From positions 1 to 64,000 of IMG/VR virus record IMGVR_UViG_3300020000_000010: a stretch of 64,000 bases of DNA; one strand, given 5' to 3'. The position numbers and the translations under genes were made by a program. Positions within the stretch are counted from its first letter, which is position 1. Each line of letters starts with the position of its first letter. Below are positions 36,615-45,472 of the stretch, in pieces. The notes under the pieces were generated by a model, which saw nothing but the letters and a program-made list of their open reading frames with translations, was not told where the DNA came from and made no database searches. This DNA is from a virus.

Positions 36615-39422
36615 ATGGCAGATAAAAGTAAATGTAGAGTAAAGTATAAAAAGAATATTGACGAAGATATTAAGAAATCTATAGTTAAAAATGCTACTTC
36701 GTATAAAGTTGAAGAAGATAAAATTACTATACCTATTGGGGAAAATATAAAAACATTAGAGGCTACTAAATCTGTTGCTCAAAAACTTTCAGAAGAAGTT
36801 AATAATAAATATAATGCTGAAAAATATGGAGAAGTTACCTCTATAGAACCACATGAAGAAGGAACAGATATTAATATTCATATTCCAGATCTTCTATTAG
36901 ATGCTTATGAAGTTAAGTTTAATGAAAGAACTTTACAAGAACTAAGAGAAGCTAGAGAATCTAGTCCTTATAAGAAACAATATGTGTTCTTTACTAGGAG
37001 GTTAAAAGCATTAGAAAAAGATCTAAATAAATTGGATAAAGAATCTATAGAATATGAACAAAAATCTGTAGAAATAGATAATCTTTTAACCCAATTTGAA
37101 AGTGCTGTAGAATCTCAAGAACATGAACAATTTAGAGTTCTAGGAGCAGAAACATTAGATAGAGTAGAAGATTATATAACTAGAGTAGAAAAAGGAGAAC
37201 TTAAACTAACAAGTAAGAGTCTTGAATATTCTGAAGATGTAGCAGATACTTTTTCTGATTTTGAAGATTTATCAGATAGAGTTATTAAACTAAGAAAGAG
37301 ATTATATCCTTATATTAAAGAATTTACCTTAGATAGGATTAATAAATATAAAACAGAGAAAGAGGAGATTACTCAAGAAAAGGTAGATAATCAGAATAAA
37401 GATATAAATACTTTTACTAAAGGAACGGGTACTTTATCTGATTTAGCAAATTATATAGGAAGAACAATAGGACAGATTATTAAAGCTGCTCAAAATAGAG
37501 TTTCTACTAAAAATAAAAAGTTAACAGAAAAGATACAAAAAGAGATAGATCTTCTTTATGAGTATTCTAAGAAGAATAATATTCCTATACAGAATATGTA
37601 TGATATATTTATTCAAGAACATAAAGATACTTTGGTATTAACTAAACCTTTTTTAGATAAAGAAACAGAGAATCCTAATTATAAGAAAATTATAGAAACT
37701 CCTGAATTAAAGAGATTCTATAAATTCTACCAAGATACTATAGAAGAACATGAAAAATCTTTACCTATAAAAATGGGTAGATTCTTTATACCCAATATAA
37801 AGAAAAAGACTACTTTTGGTGTTATTAAATCTCTTATTCCTGTTAAAACTAATAAAGAAGGACAATTTGTGGGAGATGAAAATTTAATGGCTGATATATT
37901 AAATACTCAATATATCAAAAAGATTCCTTCAGATCAAAAATCAAGAGATTTAGGAGCTTCTTTATTACAGTTTGGAGCTTTTGCTAATAACTACGAAGAT
38001 ATGAGCAATATACTTCCTGAAACAAGATTATTACAGAAACAGTTAGAATATAAATATAATTCTGATGGTAAGCAAGTAGAAAGAACTTTTGTTAAATCAG
38101 CTGATCCTAGTAAAAGAGTTAATGGAAAAGAAAGTAATATATATAAGATGGTTGAAGGCTTTATAGAGATGCAGGTCAAAAATAATATGAAGCTTACGGA
38201 AGGTAAAATAAAAGTTGGAAATTTATATGATGAGGAGGGGAATCCTATAGGTGAAAAGTATATAAATGCATCAGATATTGCAGATACTGCCTTAAAATGG
38301 AACTCTTTATTAAGAATTGGATTTTCTCCAATTACAGCATTAAGCAACTGGTTATTTGGAGATGTGTCAAATATAATAGAAGCTGTAGGAGGAAGATTCT
38401 TTAATATAACACAATTACAACAAGCAACTAATATATTTTTTAATCAAAATTTTAATAAAGATTCTACCCTATATAAATGGTTAGAAAAACTTAATCCTTT
38501 AATGGAACTTGAAGATTTTGACCAAGTAGAAAAAGTTAAGTTAAAAACTTTAGAAAATAAAATGTCTCTTGAGAAATTTAAAGAATATTCTTATAGCATG
38601 CAAAAGAGTGGTGAAAAATTCTTACAATCAAGAACTATGCTTGCTGTATTAATAAAAGAAGGATATATTACGCCTAAAGGAGAAACTACTAAAGAAGGAG
38701 ATAATCTATCACAGAAAGAAATAGAGTTGTTAGCGGATAAAATTCAGAGGTTAAACCAAAGTATTCATGGTAGATATTCTAGCCGAGAATCAGCAGTTTT
38801 ACAACAATATACTTTATATAGACTTGTGTCACAATTTCGTAAATGGGTTCCAAGTGCTTTAGAATCAAGGTTTTCCAGTAAACATTTTGACGTGAGATTA
38901 GGTACAGAAATAGAGGGTAGATATGTTACTATGAAAAATCTTATAGTTAATTTATCTGATACTAGAAAAAGACTTTCTGAAGGTAAATTAACAGAATTAG
39001 AAATATATAATCTTAGGAAAACATTAACTGAAATTATATTAATGAGTGCTACATTCTTCTTATATGCTGGAATAAAAGGTTGGGATGATGATGAGAAAAA
39101 GAAAAGACTTAAAAATCCTTATGTTAAAGCAGGACTCTCATTACTAGGAAGAGTTAGTGGAGATATTGAATTCTTTTATAGTCCGGGAGAAGTAGTTAAA
39201 ATAACTTCTAATGCTATCCCTTTATCTAAAACAGTAGGTGATTTATTACAAGCTATTAAGTATTTGCCTGGAGCTTTAGGAGAAAAAGCATACTATAAAA
39301 CAGGAAGTAATAAAGGAAAACATAAATTTATTCATAAACTAGGAAGTGTAGTTCCTTTGGTAAAACCAGTACAAGATATTTTTAGAATAACCTCTGATAA
39401 TATACTTGAAGAACAACGCTAA
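36615..39422 (+). CDS. Ejection/inner virion protein linked to the polymerase (935 aa)
   Basis: The first 400 residues are charged and helical. A Trp-containing hydrophobic stretch (LLRIGFSPITALSNWLFGD) near 563 and another near 800-822 (ILMSATFFLYAGIKGW) could contact membranes. The block RYSSRESAVLQQYTLYRLVSQFRKW recalls the C-terminal parts of large internal proteins in polymerase-carrying phages. It starts two bases after the polymerase stop, so it is probably translated with it and packaged as cargo. Family uncertain. Confidence 0.7.
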   Translation: MADKSKCRVKYKKNIDEDIKKSIVKNATSYKVEEDKITIPIGENIKTLEATKSVAQKLSEEVNNKYNAEKYGEVTSIEPHEEGTDINIHIPDLLLDAYEVKFNERTLQELREARESSPYKKQYVFFTRRLKALEKDLNKLDKESIEYEQKSVEIDNLLTQFESAVESQEHEQFRVLGAETLDRVEDYITRVEKGELKLTSKSLEYSEDVADTFSDFEDLSDRVIKLRKRLYPYIKEFTLDRINKYKTEKEEITQEKVDNQNKDINTFTKGTGTLSDLANYIGRTIGQIIKAAQNRVSTKNKKLTEKIQKEIDLLYEYSKKNNIPIQNMYDIFIQEHKDTLVLTKPFLDKETENPNYKKIIETPELKRFYKFYQDTIEEHEKSLPIKMGRFFIPNIKKKTTFGVIKSLIPVKTNKEGQFVGDENLMADILNTQYIKKIPSDQKSRDLGASLLQFGAFANNYEDMSNILPETRLLQKQLEYKYNSDGKQVERTFVKSADPSKRVNGKESNIYKMVEGFIEMQVKNNMKLTEGKIKVGNLYDEEGNPIGEKYINASDIADTALKWNSLLRIGFSPITALSNWLFGDVSNIIEAVGGRFFNITQLQQATNIFFNQNFNKDSTLYKWLEKLNPLMELEDFDQVEKVKLKTLENKMSLEKFKEYSYSMQKSGEKFLQSRTMLAVLIKEGYITPKGETTKEGDNLSQKEIELLADKIQRLNQSIHGRYSSRESAVLQQYTLYRLVSQFRKWVPSALESRFSSKHFDVRLGTEIEGRYVTMKNLIVNLSDTRKRLSEGKLTELEIYNLRKTLTEIILMSATFFLYAGIKGWDDDEKKKRLKNPYVKAGLSLLGRVSGDIEFFYSPGEVVKITSNAIPLSKTVGDLLQAIKYLPGALGEKAYYKTGSNKGKHKFIHKLGSVVPLVKPVQDIFRITSDNILEEQR

Positions 39423-39440
39423 TCCAAAGAAATAAAAAGT

Positions 39441-39473
39441 TATGAAAGGAGGATTTTTAGTTCTCCTTTCATA
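39441..39473. terminator. Hairpin between the two convergent gene blocks
   Basis: Arms of 11 bases (39441-39451 and 39463-39473) are perfect reverse complements. On the minus strand the stem is followed by ACTTTTTATTT, so it works best for leftward transcripts, but it sits 18 bases after the rightward stop as well. It probably terminates both blocks. Confidence 0.8.
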
Positions 39474-39478
39474 AATCT

Positions 39479-40966
39479 CTAAATAATTTTCTTCAATCTT
39501 TCTCTAATTTCACTTAAAGAAGTTTGGTTATAAAATTTACCATCTTCAAAGATTGTTTGTAACAATCCCCCAGATTCTTCTTCTTGAGTACATTCTTGTT
39601 TTACATAGATCTGTTTTTTATCTTCAGATATATTAACCGCTAGTAATCCTTTTAACGATTTCTTAGTACCATCATCTGTTATAGGATCTTTATAAATATT
39701 AATTCCTTTACCATTATTTTCAAACCAAGCCCCTTTAGCCGCAAAACCAAAAGTATCTCTAGTATTATATTGATAAGTAAAAGAACCTACTCCTAATACA
39801 ATATTAGTAGCAGCAAAACCTTTAGTTGCTAATCTTTCATAGATTTGTACTTGTCTTTCTGTAGTAATAGAATCACCATAGATAGCTCCAATATGTGGAT
39901 CAAGAACTTTATATCCTTGCTCATTTACAGTTCCACCAAAAATATCCCAAAGAAGTTCTATTACTCCTTTAACTTCAGAGGTTCTTGGATTATCTAAATT
40001 ATGTGGAGAATCTGTACCACAAATAATATCTACAGGATCTCCAGAATCAGGTCTGATTACCAATTTACCATCTCTGGCTAAGATAAGTTTCTTAACTTTA
40101 GGATCAGCAATATACTCAGTAAGCAATTTCCATAGATCAAAAGTATCTGCTACAATTGAAAGAATTCCTTTTGGAAATTCTATTAACCAATCAATAATCA
40201 TTTGCTTTTCTCCAACTGTAAAAATTTTAGTTGTAGAAACAGAATGTTCAGAAGCATTTACTGAGTAAATACAAACTTTATCTTTTGGTTCATTATAAAA
40301 ATATCTTGCTCCTGGAATAACAATTAAAGTATCAGATCCACTATGGCTTGTAGCATGACCTAAACCACTAGATAACATATCCCAAGGAGATAGTCCTCTA
40401 GCAGAAAAATCATGGCACATATAATCAACTAACCAAAGATTAGCAGGATCTGTTTTCATTACCCACTCTATAGCATTTCTTTTATATTTTAAAGCTATAG
40501 TGGCAGAAGTACTTGGTTTCCATGCTAAACTACTAATTATTGTTTCAAGATATAAAGTTAACCATGCAAATCCATCAACGGTATTAATGAAAGTCATATG
40601 AGGAATATTAGGATCTGTTTCAATACCTTCAGGAAGAGCCTTAATTCTTATTGGCAAATATCCTAATGAATGTAAAGTATCAAAGTGTTTAGCATCATAA
40701 TCCATCATAAGATACATACTCATATCTTTTCCAAATTGTTGAGCTTCTTCTAAAGGTAATTTAAAGAAATTTTCTTCAAATTCATCCTTTAACCATATCA
40801 TAGTAAGTTGCTGACCACAAGAAACTATTTTAGTTACTCCTTTTGGAGCATATTTAGTACTTCTTGGAATCCAACTACCATATAGTTTAGTAGTTCCAGG
40901 AGCTAACATTTTTTTATGGCCCACTTTGTAACCATCAGTATAAAAAAGAGTGTTTGGTTTAAACAT
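39479..40966 (-). CDS. nadV: Nicotinamide phosphoribosyltransferase-like enzyme (495 aa)
   Basis: Hallmarks of the NAMPT/NadV family are all present: YTDGYKVGH at the start, ASEHS (238-242, catalytic-type His241), VADTFD (272-277), RPDSGDP (305-311) and GDSI (364-367). The family joins nicotinamide to PRPP to make NMN. Length is normal. It is the last gene of the leftward block, downstream of a HAD-type phosphatase and a PRPP-synthetase-like gene. In the reported phage NARP1 pathway, homologues annotated this way instead join nicotinamide to ADP-ribose pyrophosphate and remake NAD+. Which substrate is used here cannot be read from the sequence. Confidence 0.9.
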   Translation of the reverse strand: MFKPNTLFYTDGYKVGHKKMLAPGTTKLYGSWIPRSTKYAPKGVTKIVSCGQQLTMIWLKDEFEENFFKLPLEEAQQFGKDMSMYLMMDYDAKHFDTLHSLGYLPIRIKALPEGIETDPNIPHMTFINTVDGFAWLTLYLETIISSLAWKPSTSATIALKYKRNAIEWVMKTDPANLWLVDYMCHDFSARGLSPWDMLSSGLGHATSHSGSDTLIVIPGARYFYNEPKDKVCIYSVNASEHSVSTTKIFTVGEKQMIIDWLIEFPKGILSIVADTFDLWKLLTEYIADPKVKKLILARDGKLVIRPDSGDPVDIICGTDSPHNLDNPRTSEVKGVIELLWDIFGGTVNEQGYKVLDPHIGAIYGDSITTERQVQIYERLATKGFAATNIVLGVGSFTYQYNTRDTFGFAAKGAWFENNGKGINIYKDPITDDGTKKSLKGLLAVNISEDKKQIYVKQECTQEEESGGLLQTIFEDGKFYNQTSLSEIRERLKKII

Positions 40967-40983
40967 ATTAATATTTTTTAATT

Positions 40984-41412
40984 TTAAGCAACATCTGCTA
41001 AGTTTTTATTTTCTTGTAAATAAGCTCTATATTTATACATACTTGTTTCAAGTATTGTACAAGCTTCATTTAATCCTCCTCTATCGTCTAAGAAGATATT
41101 TGCATAAATTTTTCCATTCTTCCCATAAGGAACATCTATAGGATTAATATTTATAGCATCTATTGGAAGTCTTAATTTTTCACAATATTCTTGTATTTCA
41201 GGATATCTTTCCTGATTACAGGCAGTAAATATTACAATATAAGCTCCTGTTTCTCTTGCTATTTTAATAAGATTAATAGTCCTATCTAATTCTTCTAAAT
41301 CTTGTTTGCTTTTAAATTTCCACGGAGAAATTGTATCATCAAAATCTACAGCAACTATAATTTTACCATGTAATTGCCATTCTTGGAATAATCTATCTAT
41401 ATATTTATTCAT
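40984..41412 (-). CDS. HAD-superfamily phosphatase (142 aa)
   Basis: The three HAD motifs are clear: DFDDT at 23-27 (nucleophile Asp23, acid/base Asp25), Thr63 in FTAC, and the acidic pair Asp109-Asp110 (FLDDR). There is no large cap domain. The substrate is unknown. Being set between a PRPP-synthetase-like and a NAMPT-like gene suggests a phosphorylated nucleotide or sugar intermediate, or removal of a signalling phosphate. That is inference from neighbours. Confidence 0.85.
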   Translation of the reverse strand: MNKYIDRLFQEWQLHGKIIVAVDFDDTISPWKFKSKQDLEELDRTINLIKIARETGAYIVIFTACNQERYPEIQEYCEKLRLPIDAININPIDVPYGKNGKIYANIFLDDRGGLNEACTILETSMYKYRAYLQENKNLADVA

Positions 41413-42303
41413 TTAAAATATGTTTAATTGTTTTAATATTTTTGATCCTATAGAAATACCATCATATTCATTATATTTTGGAATATCATTATAACTATTT
41501 GTACAATAAATACCATCAAAATATTTGGATAATTCTTCATAACCCTTACTAAAAATACCATGAGTTACTATAAGATAGATTTTAGGACAACTGTTTCCAA
41601 TATAATGATCTTTTATCTCCTTTGCTATATTAATAAAGGTAGCACCACCATCACAAATATCATCTATTATAATAAGATCTTTATTTCCTAAATTGCTTAG
41701 AGGAACTACACATTTAGTTAATTTGCCATCTTTATCTCTTTCCTTAGAACAAATAATAATATCTCCTTCAAATTCAAAAGATTCAGCAACTTTATATATT
41801 TTCTTAGAAGCTCCTGCGTCAGGAGATATTAAAACCATTCTAGAATTACCTTCATTGGAATCATAATCATAAATTTCACTTAAAGCAAACTTAACTACTT
41901 CTTCATTAGATATTCTTAGAAAATTAGATTTAATACAAGCTTCTAATACATCTGAATGAGGGTCTAAACAAGTTATTGAATAAAAATTAAGACTATTTAA
42001 AATAGGACAAATAACATCTTTTAAATAGTTATTAGACCCTTCTTCAAACTTTCTATCACTCCTAGAACCTAATATATACGGAGAATATAAATTAATTCCC
42101 CTAACATTTAATCCTTTTAGTGATTTTACAGCACAAATTAATATTTCTAGATCAATAAAATTATTAATTCTTGTTTTAATTTCTATATATTCGTTTAAAA
42201 GAGTTTTATCTAAAATTGTTAATTGATTTTGACCATCTGGAAATTTAGAAATTTTATATTTAATATCTGATTTTTCTGGATAAACCAGATTTAATATTTT
42301 CAT
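41413..42303 (-). CDS. Ribose-phosphate pyrophosphokinase-like enzyme (296 aa)
   Basis: Family motifs are visible: GSRSDRKFEEGS (79-90, ATP-site loop), LDPHSD (113-118, metal-binding), PDAGASKKI (161-169) and the PRPP loop IIDDICDGGAT (212-222). The classical enzyme transfers pyrophosphate from ATP to ribose-5-phosphate. The phage Adps enzyme of the NARP1 pathway belongs to the same fold and uses ADP-ribose. The stop directly abuts the HAD gene start. Pairing with a NAMPT-like gene suggests NAD+ supply. Confidence 0.88.
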   Translation of the reverse strand: MKILNLVYPEKSDIKYKISKFPDGQNQLTILDKTLLNEYIEIKTRINNFIDLEILICAVKSLKGLNVRGINLYSPYILGSRSDRKFEEGSNNYLKDVICPILNSLNFYSITCLDPHSDVLEACIKSNFLRISNEEVVKFALSEIYDYDSNEGNSRMVLISPDAGASKKIYKVAESFEFEGDIIICSKERDKDGKLTKCVVPLSNLGNKDLIIIDDICDGGATFINIAKEIKDHYIGNSCPKIYLIVTHGIFSKGYEELSKYFDGIYCTNSYNDIPKYNEYDGISIGSKILKQLNIF

Positions 42304-42304
42304 T

Positions 42305-42823
42305 TTATTTTAGTTCTAATTTTAATTGTTCTTTAAGGTAATTATATTCCTTACTTTTATGTCCTTTAACATATTCTTCTAATTCTTTTTGATTATTAAT
42401 TCCCAATAACTGAAATAAAGAATACCAATTATATTCTGAATTAAACATTTTATTTTCAATATCTTCTTCAAATATCTTAAAAATATCATTTTTATTAAAA
42501 GATATATAATAATTTAAAGTAGGTTTATAAATATCTGTACAATTTACAAACCAGGGAAATCTAGGAGAGCCTTCTACTTCTATATTTATTACTAATAATA
42601 AATGCATTAACTCTTTCTCTTCTACTTTATAATAAGTATTTATAAGTTCTAATAGATCATCAAAACTTCTATATTTCTTCTTAGGACATTGTTCTTCTGT
42701 ACATTCTTTATCTTTATAGGTTTCTATAGAATAAACAGTATCTCCTGTTTCAGAATAAGAGAATAACCTTTCTAGAAAGTCTTTAGGACTATCGGGTATT
42801 TCAAAATTAACGTATATTGCCAT
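42305..42823 (-). CDS. Hypothetical protein (172 aa)
   Basis: An acidic protein beginning MAIYVNFEIPDSPKDFLERLF. The C-terminal third contains WYSLFQLLGINNQKELEEYV, a short helical segment similar in pattern to part of the 69-residue gene at 44769 (LQILGINKQEELMGLV), so the two may share a small domain. No known family. It lies one base before the PRPP-synthetase-like gene. Confidence 0.75.
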   Translation of the reverse strand: MAIYVNFEIPDSPKDFLERLFSYSETGDTVYSIETYKDKECTEEQCPKKKYRSFDDLLELINTYYKVEEKELMHLLLVINIEVEGSPRFPWFVNCTDIYKPTLNYYISFNKNDIFKIFEEDIENKMFNSEYNWYSLFQLLGINNQKELEEYVKGHKSKEYNYLKEQLKLELK

Positions 42824-42837
42824 ATTTTATATTATTT

Positions 42838-43092
42838 TTACCAATCACTACCTGCTCCTCCTCCACCAAAAGATCCTCCTCCAAATCCATCAAAATCACT
42901 ATTACTTGAGAAACCTGAGGAAGAACTGCTAGAAGAATCTGAATCAAATAAACTACTTATAGCAGATCCTACTGCTAATCCTATTCCAATATCTATTAAA
43001 TCATCAATAATATCTGAATCTTCACAGTTAGAACAAGTATCGTATTTACTAGATACTTTTCTTCCACATTTGTTGCATTTATATTTATTCAT
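42838..43092 (-). CDS. Zinc-ribbon protein with Ser/Gly-rich tail (84 aa)
   Basis: CNKCGR and CSNCED form a four-Cys zinc ribbon in the first 24 residues. A short hydrophobic segment (LIDIGIGLAVGSAISSLF) follows, then a Ser run and a tail FGGGSFGGGGAGSDW. Tails of this kind also end the TPM/YgcG-type membrane proteins of bacteria. It may be a membrane-linked or assembly-prone adaptor. Function unknown. Confidence 0.75.
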   Translation of the reverse strand: MNKYKCNKCGRKVSSKYDTCSNCEDSDIIDDLIDIGIGLAVGSAISSLFDSDSSSSSSSGFSSNSDFDGFGGGSFGGGGAGSDW

Positions 43093-43279
43093 TTTTAACC
43101 TTTTTAATCATTTTTGTTCTAACTAGGGGAATAAAATTCTTTAGTTTAACTAATCCCAAACCCAAACCTATTTTTTCAATAACATATGTTCTACCACATA
43201 ATTCTCTTTCAATATCTAATTCATTATATTTATTCCAAGATTTTTTTGCAATTACTTTGTCTCCAATTTTTAAAATCAT
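43085..43279 (-). CDS. Small beta-rich protein (64 aa)
   Basis: Begins MILKIGDKVIAKKSWNKY and continues with short strands (TYVIEKIGLGLGLVKLKNF), similar in style to small SH3-like/KOW-type barrels. It overlaps the zinc-ribbon gene by eight bases. No family named. Confidence 0.7.
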   Translation of the reverse strand: MILKIGDKVIAKKSWNKYNELDIERELCGRTYVIEKIGLGLGLVKLKNFIPLVRTKMIKKVKNE

Positions 43280-43503
43280 ATAATTTTTTGTAAATATTGT
43301 GCTAAATAATAACCTGTATAAGTACCCAAACTAGCACCTAAACAATAAGCTATTTTCTCTTTAAAACGACTAAAAGCAATCTTTTGAACATTGTTAGTCC
43401 AAGTATAAGCTACTCCAAAACTTGATAGTAGTAATAAGGATAGTTTTCCATTAAATAGGAATATCATATTACATGCTACTAAACAGGTTTGGATAAAAGC
43501 CAT
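43276..43503 (-). CDS. Small membrane protein (about 75 aa)
   Basis: Two or three hydrophobic spans (FIQTCLVACNMIFLF, LSLLLLSSFGVAYTW, YCLGASLGTYTGYYLA) define a small integral membrane protein. A longer frame back to 43572 would overlap the previous gene by 59 bases with unlike sequence. I prefer the ATG at 43503, which follows that gene's stop by ten bases. It could alter the membrane during infection. Unknown family. Confidence 0.65.
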   Translation of the reverse strand: MAFIQTCLVACNMIFLFNGKLSLLLLSSFGVAYTWTNNVQKIAFSRFKEKIAYCLGASLGTYTGYYLAQYLQKII

Positions 43504-43513
43504 TAAAAAGAGT

Positions 43514-43975
43514 TTAAACAATTTCTTTATTTCTATATTGTCCAGGTTTTCTTCCAAATTCATCTTTTTCATCTATGTGCATAATTTCATCATTATCTGC
43601 AAAACTAAATACTCTCTTATTAATAGCTCTACACATTTGAGATTTAATTCTTTCCCCTTCTTCTATACTATCTAACTCTATTAACACTTCTTCAAAAGTA
43701 CAATTAGGGTAATAGTATTTACATATTCTAAAGATATCTCCTGCTGATCTTCTTTTTCCTTCAGGAGTTTGCTCTTCTTCAGAATCTACATATACTGTAG
43801 CAATTCTTTCATTAAAATCTCTTATAAATTTCCATATAAAATCCTTTAAAGAATGATCTTTTATATTCTTTTTCATAAAGGGTTTTAACCTTAATTTAGG
43901 CTCTTTTAAGAGATCTTTTTCAAATTCTCTTAAAGAAGTTCTATTTCCTCTATTTTCTGTTGTAAAATCTGCCAT
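43514..43975 (-). CDS. Hypothetical protein (153 aa)
   Basis: A charged protein with an N-terminal basic helix (EFEKDLLKEPKLRLKPFM) and a C-terminal helical part (FEEVLIELDSIEEGERIKSQ). No known motif was found. It is part of the run of small leftward genes between the phosphoesterase and the NAD-type genes. Confidence 0.75.
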   Translation of the reverse strand: MADFTTENRGNRTSLREFEKDLLKEPKLRLKPFMKKNIKDHSLKDFIWKFIRDFNERIATVYVDSEEEQTPEGKRRSAGDIFRICKYYYPNCTFEEVLIELDSIEEGERIKSQMCRAINKRVFSFADNDEIMHIDEKDEFGRKPGQYRNKEIV

Positions 43976-43976
43976 T

Positions 43977-44372
43977 TTAGAGTTTTAATATATATAATTT
44001 TTGTTTTTCTAATCCATCTTCATTATGTCGGTAGTTTGAATATTCTGCTATTGTTTCAAATCCTAATTCAAAGAGGATAGGTTCATGTTTTTTTCTATAA
44101 TTATGCCCTAAAGTACATATAATAGCTCCAGCATCTTTAAATAAATTTTCTTTAATCTTCTCTAAAACCTCTTTAGCTTCATCTATATATTTCTTTTGTA
44201 TATTAATTACTCCAGACATTTGTACTATCCCACAACCAGTAATCATCCCACAAACGGTTAAATATCCACAACTTTGGTCTAAAGGATAAGTATTTTTATC
44301 ATTCCATCCTCCATAATGATAATATTCTTCTGGTTCAACATCAGGACTTTTCTTAATTTCTTCTTTTATCAT
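43977..44372 (-). CDS. Hypothetical protein, possibly GNAT-like fold (131 aa)
   Basis: Central segments (CGYLTVCGMITGCGIVQMSG, then EVLEKIKENLFKDAGAIICT) and the ending (FELGFETIAEYSNYRH...KLYIL) follow the strand-helix order of an acetyltransferase-like fold, but no clear acetyl-CoA loop is seen. It overlaps the next upstream gene by one base. Function not assigned. Confidence 0.65.
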   Translation of the reverse strand: MIKEEIKKSPDVEPEEYYHYGGWNDKNTYPLDQSCGYLTVCGMITGCGIVQMSGVINIQKKYIDEAKEVLEKIKENLFKDAGAIICTLGHNYRKKHEPILFELGFETIAEYSNYRHNEDGLEKQKLYILKL

Positions 44373-44788
44373 TAAACTAAAATATTTAAAGAATTCTTAA
44401 CTATTTCTATATAATCATCTGTTTCTACTATAAACCTATGTATACCATAATGTTTATCAGATACAGGATCTATATAAACACTATAACAAACAAAACTTAG
44501 ATTTACTAGTTTAGAAAAATCATTAGGATCACTTTCTAAAAATATATTTAAATCAAAAGTATCTATAGCTATTGCTTTATCTCCAAAACTATCATATCTA
44601 TAATACCTAGATTCTGGTATTTTTAGTCTTTTTAGAGTGTGATCTATAAATCTAGAATTAGGTTCATTAGAAATAAGATATAACTCTATTTCAGGCATTT
44701 GTTGTAGTTTCTCTATATAGTTTCTAAATATATCTATCTTCCAAGAATCTACTATTTCAAATCCTATTTTAATTTTCTTTTCTTCCAT
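44372..44788 (-). CDS. Hypothetical protein, possible degenerate HAD fold (138 aa)
   Basis: The order of FEIVDSWKIDIF, IELYLISNEPNSRFID and LNIFLESDPNDF resembles the strands of a HAD protein, but the catalytic DxD is absent, so it would be inactive if the fold is right. Small leftward gene of unknown role. Confidence 0.6.
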   Translation of the reverse strand: MEEKKIKIGFEIVDSWKIDIFRNYIEKLQQMPEIELYLISNEPNSRFIDHTLKRLKIPESRYYRYDSFGDKAIAIDTFDLNIFLESDPNDFSKLVNLSFVCYSVYIDPVSDKHYGIHRFIVETDDYIEIVKNSLNILV

Positions 44789-44978
44789 TTATTCTATTTA
44801 ATGTATCTTCAGATTTCTCATTAAAATTATCTACTAATCCCATAAGTTCTTCTTGTTTATTTATTCCAAGTATTTGTAATGCTTGACAAAATCTTATATC
44901 TAGATTATTATATAGAAATTCTTCAAGAACTTCTAAAATCTTAAAATTTGATTTTTGAGGATCTTTTACTTCTTCCAT
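44769..44978 (-). CDS. Small helical hypothetical protein (69 aa)
   Basis: Fully helical and acidic; contains ALQILGINKQEELMGLVDNF, which resembles part of the 172-residue protein at 42.3-42.8 kb. It overlaps the next gene by 20 bases. No known family. Confidence 0.65.
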   Translation of the reverse strand: MEEVKDPQKSNFKILEVLEEFLYNNLDIRFCQALQILGINKQEELMGLVDNFNEKSEDTLNRINGRKEN

Positions 44979-44989
44979 TTTATTTATTG

Positions 44990-45178
44990 TTATTCTGAAT
45001 ATTTACTTAATTCTTCACAATCTTCAATATCTCCCATTCTTTTTAGATAATCTAAACCTCCATCAACACTATATTCTTTTCCGTTTTTATCTATATGAAT
45101 TTTAAAATCATGTCTATGTTTAGATTCTATAATAGTTCCATCAGGAGTTTTTATAGCATTATATATTATTTTACTCAT
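44990..45178 (-). CDS. Small hypothetical protein (62 aa)
   Basis: Begins [20 protein letters not shown] and has [16 protein letters not shown], a short beta pattern. No family recognised. It belongs to the small leftward genes downstream of the intergenic hairpin at 45.44 kb. Confidence 0.65.
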   Translation of the reverse strand: MSKIIYNAIKTPDGTIIESKHRHDFKIHIDKNGKEYSVDGGLDYLKRMGDIEDCEELSKYSE

Positions 45179-45181
45179 TAT

Positions 45182-45427
45182 TTAATTTATATATTCAATT
45201 TGATAAGTACTATAAGTTGTTTTAAATATATTCTTTTTATTTAACTTTTTAGTTACAATACTTGTATAAAGATAAGGATGTAATTTAGATAGATATAATA
45301 TAAACTCTTCTCCCTCTTTAGGTTTATGTATCATATATCCATCTCTAGTATAACCTTTGTTTATTCCATTAGGATGATTTCCACCAAAGATATCATCTGA
45401 TATTTTTGTTAATCTTATTTTTTTCAT
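45182..45427 (-). CDS. Small hypothetical protein (81 aa)
   Basis: Basic beta-type protein (KKIRLTKISDDIFGG, then GEEFILYLSKLHPYLYTS). Its ATG lies only about ten bases after the T-run of the hairpin at 45437-45472, so expression needs readthrough or an unseen start site. Unknown family. Confidence 0.65.
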   Translation of the reverse strand: MKKIRLTKISDDIFGGNHPNGINKGYTRDGYMIHKPKEGEEFILYLSKLHPYLYTSIVTKKLNKKNIFKTTYSTYQIEYIN

Positions 45428-45436
45428 TTTATATAA

Positions 45437-45472
45437 TAAAAAAGAAGCACCAGAAAATCTCTAGTGCTTCTT
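45437..45472 (-). terminator. Intrinsic terminator after the structured RNA
   Basis: A 13-base stem (45460-45472 with 45442-45454, one U-G) and five-base loop end in six T residues on the minus strand. On the plus strand no T-run follows, so it acts leftward. Confidence 0.88.

Noticed and set aside
40950-41141. Plus-strand frames in the minus block (for example 40950-41141, 52010-52225, 54580-54768, 61006-61236)
   Set aside because: Phe/Ile/Leu/Ser-rich products lie fully opposite clear genes; they are shadows.
43504-43572. Longer N-terminus of the small membrane protein at 43276
   Set aside because: It would overlap the previous gene by 59 bases in another frame; an ATG at 43503 avoids this.
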